DNA from: UBA10649 sp044233495
GTDB taxonomy: Bacteria; Actinomycetota; Actinomycetes; S36-B12
DNA length: 27,614 nt
Direction of reading: 5' to 3'
Assembly: GCA_044233495.1 (NCBI GenBank)
Contig: JBIIJX010000011.1
Coordinates: 1-27,614, forward strand
The notes under the pieces were generated by a model. The model was not told the DNA's origin, did not search any database, and was given only the letters and a program-made list of their open reading frames with translations. Below are positions 7,671 to 15,624 of the stretch, one piece after another (position 1 is the first letter of the stretch; each line of letters begins with the position of its first letter). The translations under genes were made by a program, and so were the position numbers.

Positions 7671-9566
7671 ATGGCCACGAATTCGCTCTCCAGGACGCTC
7701 TACCGCCGCGCAGCGGCGGCGCTGGGTGCCACCGTGCTGGCCATCGGTCTGGCGGGTGCCGTGGCGCCGTCGGCCCCCGCAGTCGCTCCGACGGCCCCGG
7801 ATGTCGTCGGTTCGAAGCTCAAGTGGAAGCCATGCGAGCGCAAGGATCTTCAGCAGTCGCAGTGTGCTGAGCTGATCGTGCCCCGTGACTGGGGTCAGCC
7901 AGGTTCGGGCACCTACCGGATCGCCGTTGCTCGCCTGAAGGCAGCGGTGGCGCCGTCCCGTGGTGTCCTGATCTTCAACCCCGGAGGGCCCGGCGGGTCG
8001 GGGTTGGACTCCCTCGAGGGGATCGTGAAGAACCGCTTCGACCGTGAGGTGATCGACTCCTTCGACATCGTGACGTTCGATCCGCGAGGAGTAGGGGATT
8101 CCCAGCCTGAGTGGACGGGTTGCATGGACGACAAGGGGATCGCGCTGCCGCCCACCGGGGATGTCGACTGGGCACAGGTGGCAGAGAAGGGCTTCGAAGA
8201 TGCGGCCGCGGCCAACGCCGACTGCCTCGCGGTGAATGCCGAACATGCGAACTTCGTCGGAAGCTGGCAGGTGATCCGCGACATCGACGCTCTGCGCCGT
8301 GCTCTGGGCAGTGAGCAGATCTCGTTCTGGGGTATGAGTTACGGTTCAACCCTGGGACGGGCCTACGCCCAGCAGTTCCCCGATCGACTCCGCGCTCTCA
8401 TCCTTGACGGGGCCATTCGCCCCGATCCGACGATCGGACGCTACTCGCAGGAGCATCTTGAGTCGGACGCCACCGCTGTGAAGACGATGCTGGGTGCCTT
8501 CGACGCCTCGACTCGGCGCGACTATCGCGAGGCAATGTCTTACTTGGACGACAGCACCATCCAGATCCCCGATGTCGGCACGTTGACGCGATGGCACCTG
8601 GCAGGGCCATTGATTAACCAGGCTGCGTACCAGAGCACCTGGGATGACGTGCAGCAGCTCATTCAGGAGGCTGGAGGGCTTGCCCGAGCGGCGAAGGCAT
8701 CGACAACGGACCCGCAGCCAGGTGAACAGGAAGATCAGGCGCGCACGTCTCGCCGCGTTCGATCCGGTCACGGGAGTCGGAACCCGCTGTTCAACTTCGT
8801 AAACTGCGCCGACATGCACGACCGCCCCTCAGCAGCGCAGCTGGCCGCCACTGCTGCAGAGGCCGCCCGCGCCAACGGTCAGGTCTTCGGACTGCCGGTG
8901 CTGAACGAAGGCATGCAATGCGCAGGGCTTCCGCCTCTCGGTCGGGCCCTGCCGAAGTTGCTTGGAACCTTCAGGTTGACGAATCCCCCTGTCATCGTCA
9001 ACAGCATCGGGGACAACAGGACCCCGTGGCTCGGAGCGCGTGAGGTAGCCAATGCATTCACCGGTTCCTCCATGGTCACCTATGCGGGCACCAAGCACGT
9101 GACCTACGGCGGACCCTCACGCGACTGTGTCGATGCTGCCGTGACGCCGTATCTGCTCGAACTGGTTCTGCCAGCGCGGTCCGTCGCCTGCCCTCTGGTT
9201 CGCCCGGCGTCCCTGGAGCGGGACCCAATCAACCGTGGCAACGGTGATCAGGACGACAGTGAGGAGGACCTGGACCCGTGGGAGGAGATCGACTGGGACT
9301 CGATCGACTGGGACTCGATCGACTGGGACTCGATCGACTGGGGTGAGATCGACTGGGACCTGATCGACTGGGACCTGATCGACTGGGACCTGATCGACTG
9401 GGGTGACCTCGACTGGGAGTTGATCGGCGGGGGTCTGGTCGATTGGTCTCCCGGGGACGGTGATGCCGATGACTGGGACTGGTACCCCGAGGACTACGCC
9501 GATGGCGAGCAAGGCGGCCAGCAGGGCGGTACCGACCCGGACGGTTCTGACTCGGACGGGCTCTGA
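7671..9566 (+). CDS. Secreted S33/TAP-type alpha/beta-hydrolase peptidase with IDWDx repeat tail
   Basis: 631 residues. A signal peptide (about 1-35) is followed by the pattern of tripeptidyl-aminopeptidase-like exported hydrolases: FNPGGPGGSG (oxyanion), FDPRGVGDSQP, the nucleophile elbow G-M-S-Y-G with Ser223, and a C-terminal TAP-like part with Asp448 (GDNRTP) and His476 (TKHVTYGG). Expected activity is removal of short peptides from protein N-termini outside the cell; substrate not determinable. From residue 540 an unrelated acidic tail follows, made of about ten I-D-W-x-x pentapeptides, then a D/G/Q-rich end. The start could also be ATG 7659, 12 nt upstream; neither has a strong ribosome binding site. 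The open frame extends back through the tRNA, but nothing there is coding. Confidence 0.85.
   Translation: MATNSLSRTLYRRAAAALGATVLAIGLAGAVAPSAPAVAPTAPDVVGSKLKWKPCERKDLQQSQCAELIVPRDWGQPGSGTYRIAVARLKAAVAPSRGVLIFNPGGPGGSGLDSLEGIVKNRFDREVIDSFDIVTFDPRGVGDSQPEWTGCMDDKGIALPPTGDVDWAQVAEKGFEDAAAANADCLAVNAEHANFVGSWQVIRDIDALRRALGSEQISFWGMSYGSTLGRAYAQQFPDRLRALILDGAIRPDPTIGRYSQEHLESDATAVKTMLGAFDASTRRDYREAMSYLDDSTIQIPDVGTLTRWHLAGPLINQAAYQSTWDDVQQLIQEAGGLARAAKASTTDPQPGEQEDQARTSRRVRSGHGSRNPLFNFVNCADMHDRPSAAQLAATAAEAARANGQVFGLPVLNEGMQCAGLPPLGRALPKLLGTFRLTNPPVIVNSIGDNRTPWLGAREVANAFTGSSMVTYAGTKHVTYGGPSRDCVDAAVTPYLLELVLPARSVACPLVRPASLERDPINRGNGDQDDSEEDLDPWEEIDWDSIDWDSIDWDSIDWGEIDWDLIDWDLIDWDLIDWGDLDWELIGGGLVDWSPGDGDADDWDWYPEDYADGEQGGQQGGTDPDGSDSDGL
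9288..9446 (+). repeat. 15-bp tandem repeat encoding (IDWDx)n
   Basis: Ten to eleven in-frame 15-bp units. Units 1-3 (9288-9332) are identical atcgactgggactcg (IDWDS) and unit 4 encodes IDWGE. Units 5-7 (9348-9392) are identical atcgactgggacctg (IDWDL) and unit 8 encodes IDWGD. Two or three decayed units follow (LDWEL, IGGGL, VDW). The 3+1, 3+1 pattern means a 60-bp higher-order block also exists. Near-perfect DNA identity indicates recent expansion. Confidence 0.95.
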
Positions 9567-9641
9567 TTCGGACGGCACTGTTGCTGACGTCCGCAAGGCA
9601 GGAGGCACGCCCTTCTCGTGATGTGACGGGATGCTCCACGT

Positions 9642-9679
9642 CATAATCGGGCTGCGGAGCCGTCAAGGAAGAGGCAGCC
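9642..9679 (+). promoter_or_regulatory. Relic expression signals of the Ntn-hydrolase pseudogene
   Basis: CATAAT (9642-9647) is a good -10 candidate. AAGGAAGAGG (9665-9674) is a strong Shine-Dalgarno sequence 5 nt before the GTG at 9680. Both survive although the gene behind them is broken. Confidence 0.45.
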
Positions 9680-10193
9680 GTGTGCACGACTCCAAGGTCC
9701 CGCCCGCGCTCGATGGCACGATCGTCGTGGGTCGCGCCCTGGACTATCCCGCGGTGATGTTGTGCCATCCCTGCGTGATCCCGAAGGGACTTGAACGCTC
9801 TGCCAGCGGGCTCGACCCCCATCCCGGCAGGACCTGGACGACCACGCACGGAGTCGTCGGACTCACCGTGCGCGGGCGGAGATGCTCGTCCTGCATGTCA
9901 GGAACACCTTCGATGTGCCCGCAAGGATCGTGAAGGAGCTCGGGCCGGACCACACCGTTGTGAACGAGGTGACCTATGCCGACACGATCGCGAACCTCAC
10001 CGACCTGCGGTACGCCTACCGAGCGTTGGACGATCCCACGGCCTACGTGGTCGAGCTCACTCGCACGGACTTCACCGGCGATGAGTCGCGCTTCCTCGAG
10101 TTGGCGGCGATCGGCGCCTTCGCGTCCGTCAGCTTCTGGGCGCCCCGAGCCGGGACGATCGTCAGCCCTGGCGGTATGCGGACCATGCGGTGA
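9680..10193 (+). pseudogene. Broken choloylglycine-hydrolase / penicillin-acylase family gene (Ntn hydrolase)
   Basis: Three frames carry pieces of one family in the right order. From GTG 9680 the first codons give M-C-T-T, the start of linear-amide C-N hydrolases whose Cys2 becomes the N-terminal nucleophile. Within a few codons homology moves to another frame: DGTIVVGRALDYP (about 9712-9750), then IPKGLERS and WTTTHGVVGL to about 9870. It then jumps to a third frame at 9882 (LVLHVRNTFDVPA, later TIANLTDLRYAYRALDDP and VVELTRTDF), matching the C-terminal part of the family. Roughly 200 central residues are missing, so this is an internal deletion plus at least one further frameshift, not only a sequencing slip. 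The intact gene would hydrolyse amide bonds in conjugated bile salts, penicillin V or acyl-homoserine lactones. The last frame overlaps the convergent nitrilase end by 32 bp. Confidence 0.75.
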
Positions 10194-12033
10194 TGTCGTA
10201 TCCGGGTGCGTCCCGCCATGCGGCGAAGGCGGCGGAGTCGACCGGCAGCACGACGGGCACGGCGAGGTCAGTGCGCCGGCCCCCGATGAGGCGATGCTGA
10301 TTCATGAACCAGCGGGGGTCGCCGAGGGTGGTGATCGTGGTACTCACGACCCCCGCCGTGTCGATCGGACCGACGACGGGCGGCACATCGGAGTCGACCG
10401 GGTCGATGCTGAAGATGCCGCTTGAGCCCTGATAGGAGCCTCCGGCGGGGTTGGCGACCACGGTGTAGGCCTGCGTCGTCTTGGCGATCGCGTACCACAG
10501 GGACATGGTGTTGACGGGGTAGCGATGGGCGAACAGCCCACCGGCATCATGCAGCCAACCGCCGTACTCCCCACGCCATGCGGTCGGGATCGCGATGAGG
10601 TCGGCGCGGCGCACCGCAAGGACGGCGGCGGCCTCGGGGAAGCAGGCATCGGCGCCGGTCAGCAGCCCGATCCGGCCGATGGCGGTGTCGAACACCGGGA
10701 GGTCGTCGCCGGCCGTGGCCCATTCCATGCCCGGGTCCAGATGCGTCTGGCGGTAGTTGCCGATGACCGTGCCGTCAGGGCCCACCAGAATGACGGTGTG
10801 GAACAGCCGCCCCGAGTCGCGGCCCGCCCCATGCTCAATCTCACGCTCGACGTGGCTGCCGACGACATGGGCGCCCAGTCGCCCCGCGATCTCGCTCAGG
10901 AACTGGACGGTTCGCCCGATGGGGTTCTCGGCCATCGCGCGAGCCTGCTCTGCGTCCGCGGGTGCACCCGTCACGGTGAACGCGGGCAGGACCACTAGGC
11001 CAGGTTTGTGATCGGCCTCGACAGGGGCGAGGAGTCCGAGGATTCGCTCGACGTTGGCGCTCGCATCGTTGTCGAGCTCCGCCTGAACGGCTGTGGCAGT
11101 GATGGTGTGGGGCTGTGTAGAGGCCGCGGGGTCCGTGGGCGATCGGAAGAAGGCGAGATCCCCGTACAACTCGGGCCGACGTCGATCCAGGCTCGCCTTC
11201 TGCGGATTGTCGAAGAGTGCGGGGTCGAGATCCGCGTAGAGGATCTGCCCCGGGTTGGACGGTGTGTTGCTGGCATCCGTGGCGGGCGCGTGGGCAACCC
11301 GTGTCCCGTCCGCCTGCCAGATCGAGGCAGCGCCACCGTAGGTGACGGTCACGCCTGTAGTCGGATTCGTCTCCGTGTTGTTGCGGTCGGCCGCCACCAT
11401 GGCCAGTCCGTTCCATGCAGACAACTGCTGGACTGCGGCGATGGTGGAGTGGGTGCCCATCGCATCCGGTCCGGTGATCTGGGCAATGACGCGATCGGAC
11501 GCGCAGATGTAGGCGATGATGTCGGCACCCTTGATCGCTGGCAGGCGTGCCGGCTCCCAGTACGTGTCGTCGTAGCAGATGATCATGCAGATGCGGCCGA
11601 GCTCGGTGTCGAACACCGGGTATCCCGTCGTCCCGGGAGTGAACCAGGCGATGTCCGAGGGGTTGAGGCCGTTCTTGCGGTACTTGCCGATGTATCCGTC
11701 CGGGCCGATGAGTGCTCCGGTGTTGTAGGTGAGGCCGGTTGCCTCGTCGATCTCGGCGATGCCGACCGCCACGTAGCAGCCGTGCGAGCGCGTCACCCGC
11801 TCGATCGCGGCGGTTCCTCTGCCCGGCACCGTGTCCATGTATGGGCGGAACTGCTCGAGATCCCGGTAGATGTAGCCGGAGAGTGCGGCCTCGGGAAGGA
11901 CGATGAGCCGCGCACCGTTGCGGGCGGCCTCCTCGATGACCGCGCAGGCGCGTTCGATGTTGCGCTCGAACTCGAAGATCTCTGGATTGAATTCGACTGC
12001 AGCCACCTTGAATGGGGCGGTTGGTCGCGTCAT
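10162..12033 (-). CDS. Tandem-domain nitrilase (C-N hydrolase), second domain non-catalytic
   Basis: 623 residues with two carbon-nitrogen hydrolase domains. Domain 1 has the full triad: Glu48 (LPEAALSGY), Lys120 (GKYRKNGL) and Cys153 (MIICYDDTYWEP). Domain 2 (about 335-600) keeps the fold's landmarks (VVLPAF, GNYRQTHLDPG, IGRIGLLTGADACFPEA) but has Ala for Glu, Gln for Lys and Gly for Cys, so it should be inert. Members hydrolyse nitriles, amides or carbamoyl compounds; the substrate is not evident. The ATG at 12033 is preferred to the longer frame (12066) because GAAAGG lies 6 nt upstream. It follows the TRIC-like gene by 29 bp on the same strand and is probably co-transcribed. No signal peptide, so cytosolic. 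Confidence 0.88.
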   Translation of the reverse strand: MTRPTAPFKVAAVEFNPEIFEFERNIERACAVIEEAARNGARLIVLPEAALSGYIYRDLEQFRPYMDTVPGRGTAAIERVTRSHGCYVAVGIAEIDEATGLTYNTGALIGPDGYIGKYRKNGLNPSDIAWFTPGTTGYPVFDTELGRICMIICYDDTYWEPARLPAIKGADIIAYICASDRVIAQITGPDAMGTHSTIAAVQQLSAWNGLAMVAADRNNTETNPTTGVTVTYGGAASIWQADGTRVAHAPATDASNTPSNPGQILYADLDPALFDNPQKASLDRRRPELYGDLAFFRSPTDPAASTQPHTITATAVQAELDNDASANVERILGLLAPVEADHKPGLVVLPAFTVTGAPADAEQARAMAENPIGRTVQFLSEIAGRLGAHVVGSHVEREIEHGAGRDSGRLFHTVILVGPDGTVIGNYRQTHLDPGMEWATAGDDLPVFDTAIGRIGLLTGADACFPEAAAVLAVRRADLIAIPTAWRGEYGGWLHDAGGLFAHRYPVNTMSLWYAIAKTTQAYTVVANPAGGSYQGSSGIFSIDPVDSDVPPVVGPIDTAGVVSTTITTLGDPRWFMNQHRLIGGRRTDLAVPVVLPVDSAAFAAWRDAPGYDITAWSAYRQG

Positions 12034-12062
12034 GGCGTGCCTTTCGCTGCGGAGATCGCGGA

Positions 12063-12731
12063 TCACGTGCTGGGGTTGTCGGGGGTGATCGATGACTCAG
12101 CGGGCCACTTGGGGGAGGGCCAGTTCTTCACCTGGCTGATGTAGCGCAGTGCGGTGGTCGCCGCCACGGACACCACGACGGCTGGCCAGAAGCCCACCCA
12201 GAGGGATACGGCCACGAACGCGATCGCGCCGACCACCAGTGCGGAGGCGATCCAGTGCGCCTGCCTGGCGATGGTGGCTCGATACCCCGTCATGACGTCG
12301 GCCAGCATGCCGCCGAAGGATGCCGTGATGACGCCGAGGGCCATGGCGGAGATGACGGGGGTGTCGTAGTCCAGGGCCTTCTGTGCCCCGATGGTCACCA
12401 GGAACCCCAGGACGATCCCCTGGATGAGGGCGAAGTGCGTCGGCTTCTTCAGGACTCGGCCGAAGAGCAGGGCTCCGACAATGCCGCCGAGCAGCACCGC
12501 CGGGATGTAGGCGCCATTCGAGATGGCCGCCGGCTCGAGGCCGAGCAGCAGGTCACGGACAATGCCGCCGCCGAGGCCGACCAGCAGCGCGGCGAACAGG
12601 GTGCCGAAGATCGGCGCATTGCGGCTGCGCGCCACGGCGGCACCCAGCAGGCCGTTGACGGCCATGACGGTGATGTCGAACCACAGGGGCAGCGTCTGAA
12701 CCGGAGGAATCTCCGTGGCCATGTGGATCAT
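12063..12731 (-). CDS. TRIC / UPF0126 family membrane protein (cation channel-like)
   Basis: 222 residues and strongly hydrophobic, with about seven membrane segments. Two tandem similar halves each carry a GG-containing motif: GLGGGIVRDLLLG (about residues 50-62) and SFGGMLADVMTG (about 145-156). That is the signature of the UPF0126 / trimeric intracellular cation channel-like family (YicG, YadS); homologues have been described as cation channels or small-amino-acid transporters. The ATG at 12731 overlaps the stop of the upstream gene (ATGA), arguing for translational coupling; ATG 12722 is a fallback. A short hydrophilic tail ends the protein. Its partner upstream is also an ion-channel-like protein, and a nitrilase follows. 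Confidence 0.88.
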   Translation of the reverse strand: MIHMATEIPPVQTLPLWFDITVMAVNGLLGAAVARSRNAPIFGTLFAALLVGLGGGIVRDLLLGLEPAAISNGAYIPAVLLGGIVGALLFGRVLKKPTHFALIQGIVLGFLVTIGAQKALDYDTPVISAMALGVITASFGGMLADVMTGYRATIARQAHWIASALVVGAIAFVAVSLWVGFWPAVVVSVAATTALRYISQVKNWPSPKWPAESSITPDNPST

Positions 12732-13855
12732 GAGCGACCGCTCTTTCCTGCACGGGCCGGCCACACCACAGCGGTCTCAGGCCGACGTTCACCGCTCCAA
12801 GGGCTTCGTACGGCGTGGTGCTTGGTGGCGAGGGTGATCGCATACTCGGCGTACGTCGCCCGGATGGCGCTGAACCGTCGCCAGGCGGCGTCGGCATCAT
12901 CCGGCACGGGAATGCCGGCTGCCTGCAGCTCGGCAAGCGCGACGTCGAAGTCCTCCCGTGACATGTGCGGATCCCGGGGGCTGTCGAAGCGATTCGCGAG
13001 GGCGTCGAGCACCTCGGACTCGACGGCCCACGTGGGCACGTGACCGGCGGCGCGACCGTTCGTCGACAGTGCCCGCAGGGTGGTGGTGGCCTGCGTGACA
13101 AGCTCCACCAGCTGCGGCTGCGCGGCATCCGGGGTCAGGGCCAGGCGCAGCGTCGCTGCATCGAGGACGGCCAAGAGTGTTGTCGTCCAATGGCGCCAGG
13201 GGGATGTTGAGCGGAAGTCGCCGAGCGCGACGTTCACCAACTGGTTCATGCGCAGGCTGGTCGTCCAGTCGATCCACGATCTCGCGTCAGGAAGCTCGTC
13301 CTCCGGCAGTCCCAGGAGGCGCCCGCGGATCAGGATCTCGGGCGCCCAGGCCGGCTCACCGGCGATCAGGGCGACGCGGGCCATCTGGCTCTCACGGGCG
13401 ACGTACGCGCTATAGGTGCCCATGAGGTAGCCGATGAAGACCGCGATCACGACCAGTCCGAGGAATGCGGCGATGAAGGTCGTGACGGCGCTGGCGACGT
13501 TCACGGGCTCCACGATGCCGAGAGTCGTGAACGTCGAACCGGATTGGTAGAGCGCGTCAATGAGGTCGAGGTCGGTGACGCCGTAGATGACGAGCCCGAT
13601 GGTGAGAATGAGAATCACCGCGTAGACCGTGAGCTGCATGATGACGCTCACCGGTGCGACCCCGGCCAGCCAGCGATCCTGGCGAGGGTAGCTGCTCAGG
13701 GCGCGCAGTGGGATCCGGGCGACCGTCCAGACGAGGCCCTGTACGGATCGTGCGACCACATTGACCGTGCCGTGGGGCACGAGCATTGCTCGGATCATGG
13801 CCCAGAAGGTCCATGTGGTGAGGACGATGCCGACGACGAGGCCCACGATGCGCAC
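12728..13855 (-). CDS. Two-TM ion-channel-like membrane protein
   Basis: About 375 residues from the GTG at 13855. A hydrophobic helix starts the protein (VRIVGLVVGIVLTTWTF). A second membrane helix (VIMQLTVYAVILILTIGLVIYGV) leads to a pore-loop-like stretch, YQSGSTFTTLGIVEP, and then another helix (FIAAFLGLVVIAVFIGYLMGTY). This is the helix-pore-helix layout of potassium-channel-like proteins, but the filter reads T-L-G-I-V rather than T-x-G-[YF]-G. A ~220-residue soluble C-terminal region follows. The start is uncertain: the frame is open back to 14170. I prefer 13855 because it directly precedes the first helix and has a purine-rich AAGGGG stretch about 11-12 nt upstream. First gene of the channel-TRIC-nitrilase run. 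Confidence 0.65.
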   Translation of the reverse strand: MRIVGLVVGIVLTTWTFWAMIRAMLVPHGTVNVVARSVQGLVWTVARIPLRALSSYPRQDRWLAGVAPVSVIMQLTVYAVILILTIGLVIYGVTDLDLIDALYQSGSTFTTLGIVEPVNVASAVTTFIAAFLGLVVIAVFIGYLMGTYSAYVARESQMARVALIAGEPAWAPEILIRGRLLGLPEDELPDARSWIDWTTSLRMNQLVNVALGDFRSTSPWRHWTTTLLAVLDAATLRLALTPDAAQPQLVELVTQATTTLRALSTNGRAAGHVPTWAVESEVLDALANRFDSPRDPHMSREDFDVALAELQAAGIPVPDDADAAWRRFSAIRATYAEYAITLATKHHAVRSPWSGERRPETAVVWPARAGKSGRS

Positions 13856-14234
13856 TTGTGCTGCCCATCCCCTTCTCGGTCCCGGTGGCGAAAGCGAGGG
13901 GCCAGGCCTTGGTCGTTCCGCCCACGTCACACGCTGCCTGTCGGCGACGGCGTCGAGTCGCTGCACGTGAGGGTAGCAATCCCCCCACCCGGGAGAAAGC
14001 GTCAGAGGCTGCCCCTGCCGAGGGGACTCCGGCTTGCCGTGCGGCATGGTGGGGTCGCTGGTGTTGCCGGTGTGCGAGACTGACGCACCTCGATTCGATG
14101 AGTCAGCGAGCTCCTCGATCGATCCGACCACGCCTAGGGTCGACGCCCTCACTGACCGTGACGACGCCATGGCGGTCGGGTCTGTGAGGGCATGTCAGTA
14201 CGTGTTGGGCCCGTTGGCCGGGAGGTGACTGTCG
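13856..14234 (+). other. Divergent intergenic region without a convincing gene
   Basis: 379 bp between the divergent channel-like gene and the TAXI-type gene. Reading frames are open here on both strands, but they lack motifs and look like GC-driven shadows. Possible promoter boxes are TACCCT on the minus strand (plus 13970-13975), for the channel operon, and TAGGGT on the plus strand (14134-14139). Neither has a good -35. GGGAGGTG near 14220 is the ribosome binding site of the following gene. Confidence 0.4.
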
Positions 14235-15485
14235 ATGTCCCGACGTGTCATCGCGGCGCTGGTGCTGCTGGCGGTGGCGCTCGTCACCGTGGCCGCCTAC
14301 GTCCTCATGACGGTCAACGTCGACCGCCAGATCACGATCGGCACAGGGCCGGTGGGTTCGGGTGGTCACACCCTGGCGTTGGCCGTGGTCGACGGCCTGG
14401 GTCGCCGTGGCTTCGAGGCGGAGATCGTCACGACGCAGCAGACGGGCAACCTGATCGACCTTCTGGCGGATCCGGAGAATCCGGTCGACGTCTCGCTGGT
14501 GTCGGGATCAATCGATGCACGCGACTACCCCAACATCGAGTCGCTCGGAACGATGAGCCGCCAGGGCTACGTGTACGTCAAGTGGCCACAGGCACCGGCC
14601 CTCGGTTCGCTCGCGGACATCAGGGGTCTGCAGATCGACGTCGGACCCGAGGGGTCGGTTCGGGCCAAATTCGCCGCAGCGGTACTCGCCGAGTTCGGCG
14701 TCACTCCGGACAACACCGACTTCGTCCACCTGTCCAGTGAAGCCACGATGGAGGATGCGATCGCCGCCGGAGTGGACGTCACCGTCTCGGGGTTTCCGGA
14801 CCGCCGTGAGTACCTCACTCAGGGACTCACCTCGGGTGAGATGACGGTCATCCCGATTCCGGAGGCCAGGGCCGTGGCGGCACGCATTCCGGGGGCGCAG
14901 GCCGCGGAACTTCCCTATGCAGCCTTCTCGCTGGTGCCGCCTCGTCCGTCGGACGAGGTCCCGACGGTGGCGCAGCTCGTGACCGTGGTGGCGGACACCC
15001 GCCTCAGTCCGGCCGCGGTATATGCCATGGCGCAGGAGATGGTGGCCCAGTTCAGTCGCGGCAACGAGTGGCGTGAGCCGGGAGAGTTCCCGAACTTCAG
15101 CGACCGCCAGCTGCCCGCCAATGCCGAGGCAGCGGAGTTCTACGCCACCGGCTCCATCCCCTGGCAGTACCGGAGCCTGCCGCCCCTCGTCGCCGACTCG
15201 TTCGTCAGCCTGCTGGTCCTGGGCACGCTCCTTCTGGTCCTCGCGAGTGTCTACAGCGTGTTCCTGCCCGAGGCCTACTCGCTCTGGGCGAACGTCATTC
15301 GGCCACGCACCGAGGAGCGGTACCTCGCTGCGATAGAGGCGACGATCGCTGGCGGTGGGAGGCCGTCGCCCAGAGAAGTTGAGCGGCTCACCTCCATCCT
15401 CGCCCAGCACGATGCCGGTCGCGCGCTGCGCGAGCGCGCCGAGCGGCTGCGTCCGTACATCTCCGGTCCGGTCGACAGCACCTGA
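14235..15485 (+). CDS. TAXI-family (TRAP-type) solute-binding protein, membrane anchored
   Basis: 416 residues. The ATG at 14235 follows a GGAGG Shine-Dalgarno by 9 nt. An N-terminal membrane segment (about residues 5-27) is followed by ITIGTGPVGSGGHTLALAVVDGL, the opening motif of TAXI/NMT1-like periplasmic binding proteins (usually GTGGTGGVYYPLG). VVTTQQTGNLIDLLADPENPVDVSLV and GYVYVKWPQAPALGSLADIRGLQIDVGPEGS then match the ligand-binding lobes. A second membrane helix near 320-345 and a ~70-residue basic cytoplasmic-looking tail (EERYLAAIEATIAGGGRPSPREVERL) complete it. Such binding proteins normally feed a TRAP permease; no permease gene is in the window. It may instead act as a membrane-bound ligand sensor. 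The tail is the odd part. Confidence 0.75.
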   Translation: MSRRVIAALVLLAVALVTVAAYVLMTVNVDRQITIGTGPVGSGGHTLALAVVDGLGRRGFEAEIVTTQQTGNLIDLLADPENPVDVSLVSGSIDARDYPNIESLGTMSRQGYVYVKWPQAPALGSLADIRGLQIDVGPEGSVRAKFAAAVLAEFGVTPDNTDFVHLSSEATMEDAIAAGVDVTVSGFPDRREYLTQGLTSGEMTVIPIPEARAVAARIPGAQAAELPYAAFSLVPPRPSDEVPTVAQLVTVVADTRLSPAAVYAMAQEMVAQFSRGNEWREPGEFPNFSDRQLPANAEAAEFYATGSIPWQYRSLPPLVADSFVSLLVLGTLLLVLASVYSVFLPEAYSLWANVIRPRTEERYLAAIEATIAGGGRPSPREVERLTSILAQHDAGRALRERAERLRPYISGPVDST

Positions 15486-15521
15486 TGCCGCCTCACGGTG
15501 GCTTCCCCTACTGACCGATCA

Positions 15522-15551
15522 GGGCCCCCCTCTTCAGGGGAGATGAGGCCC
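15522..15551 (+). terminator. Possible hairpin terminator after the TAXI gene
   Basis: A two-tier inverted repeat: inner stem CCCCT-CTTC-AGGGG (15527-15540) and outer GGGCC (15522-15526) with GGCCC (15547-15551). It lies 36 bp after the stop. There is no T run, so intrinsic termination is not certain. Confidence 0.35.
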
Positions 15552-15624
15552 GAAGGTCTAGCCCAGGCCGCGTCGCCCGATTACGTTTCGGCTCACATCG
15601 GCTGGGGTGACAAGGGGATCCGAC

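Noticed and set aside
9568..9595. CGGACG/CGTCCG inverted repeat after the peptidase gene as a terminator
   Set aside because: Only a 6-bp stem with a 13-nt loop and no T run; too weak to call.
9117..9644. Minus-strand frame with regular PVDQV/PVDRV pentapeptides opposite the IDWDx tail
   Set aside because: It is the antisense reading of the 15-bp repeat: any 15-bp unit free of stops stays open on both strands. No start signals or homology.
11008..12144. Long plus-strand frame opposite the nitrilase
   Set aside because: Shadow of the nitrilase in GC-rich DNA; composition is Arg/Gly/Val-rich and motif-free, while the opposite strand has two full nitrilase-domain patterns.
13856..14170. N-terminal extension of the channel-like protein
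   Set aside because: No motif, low-complexity composition, and the first membrane helix starts right after the GTG at 13855. Kept as a possibility, not as the chosen start.
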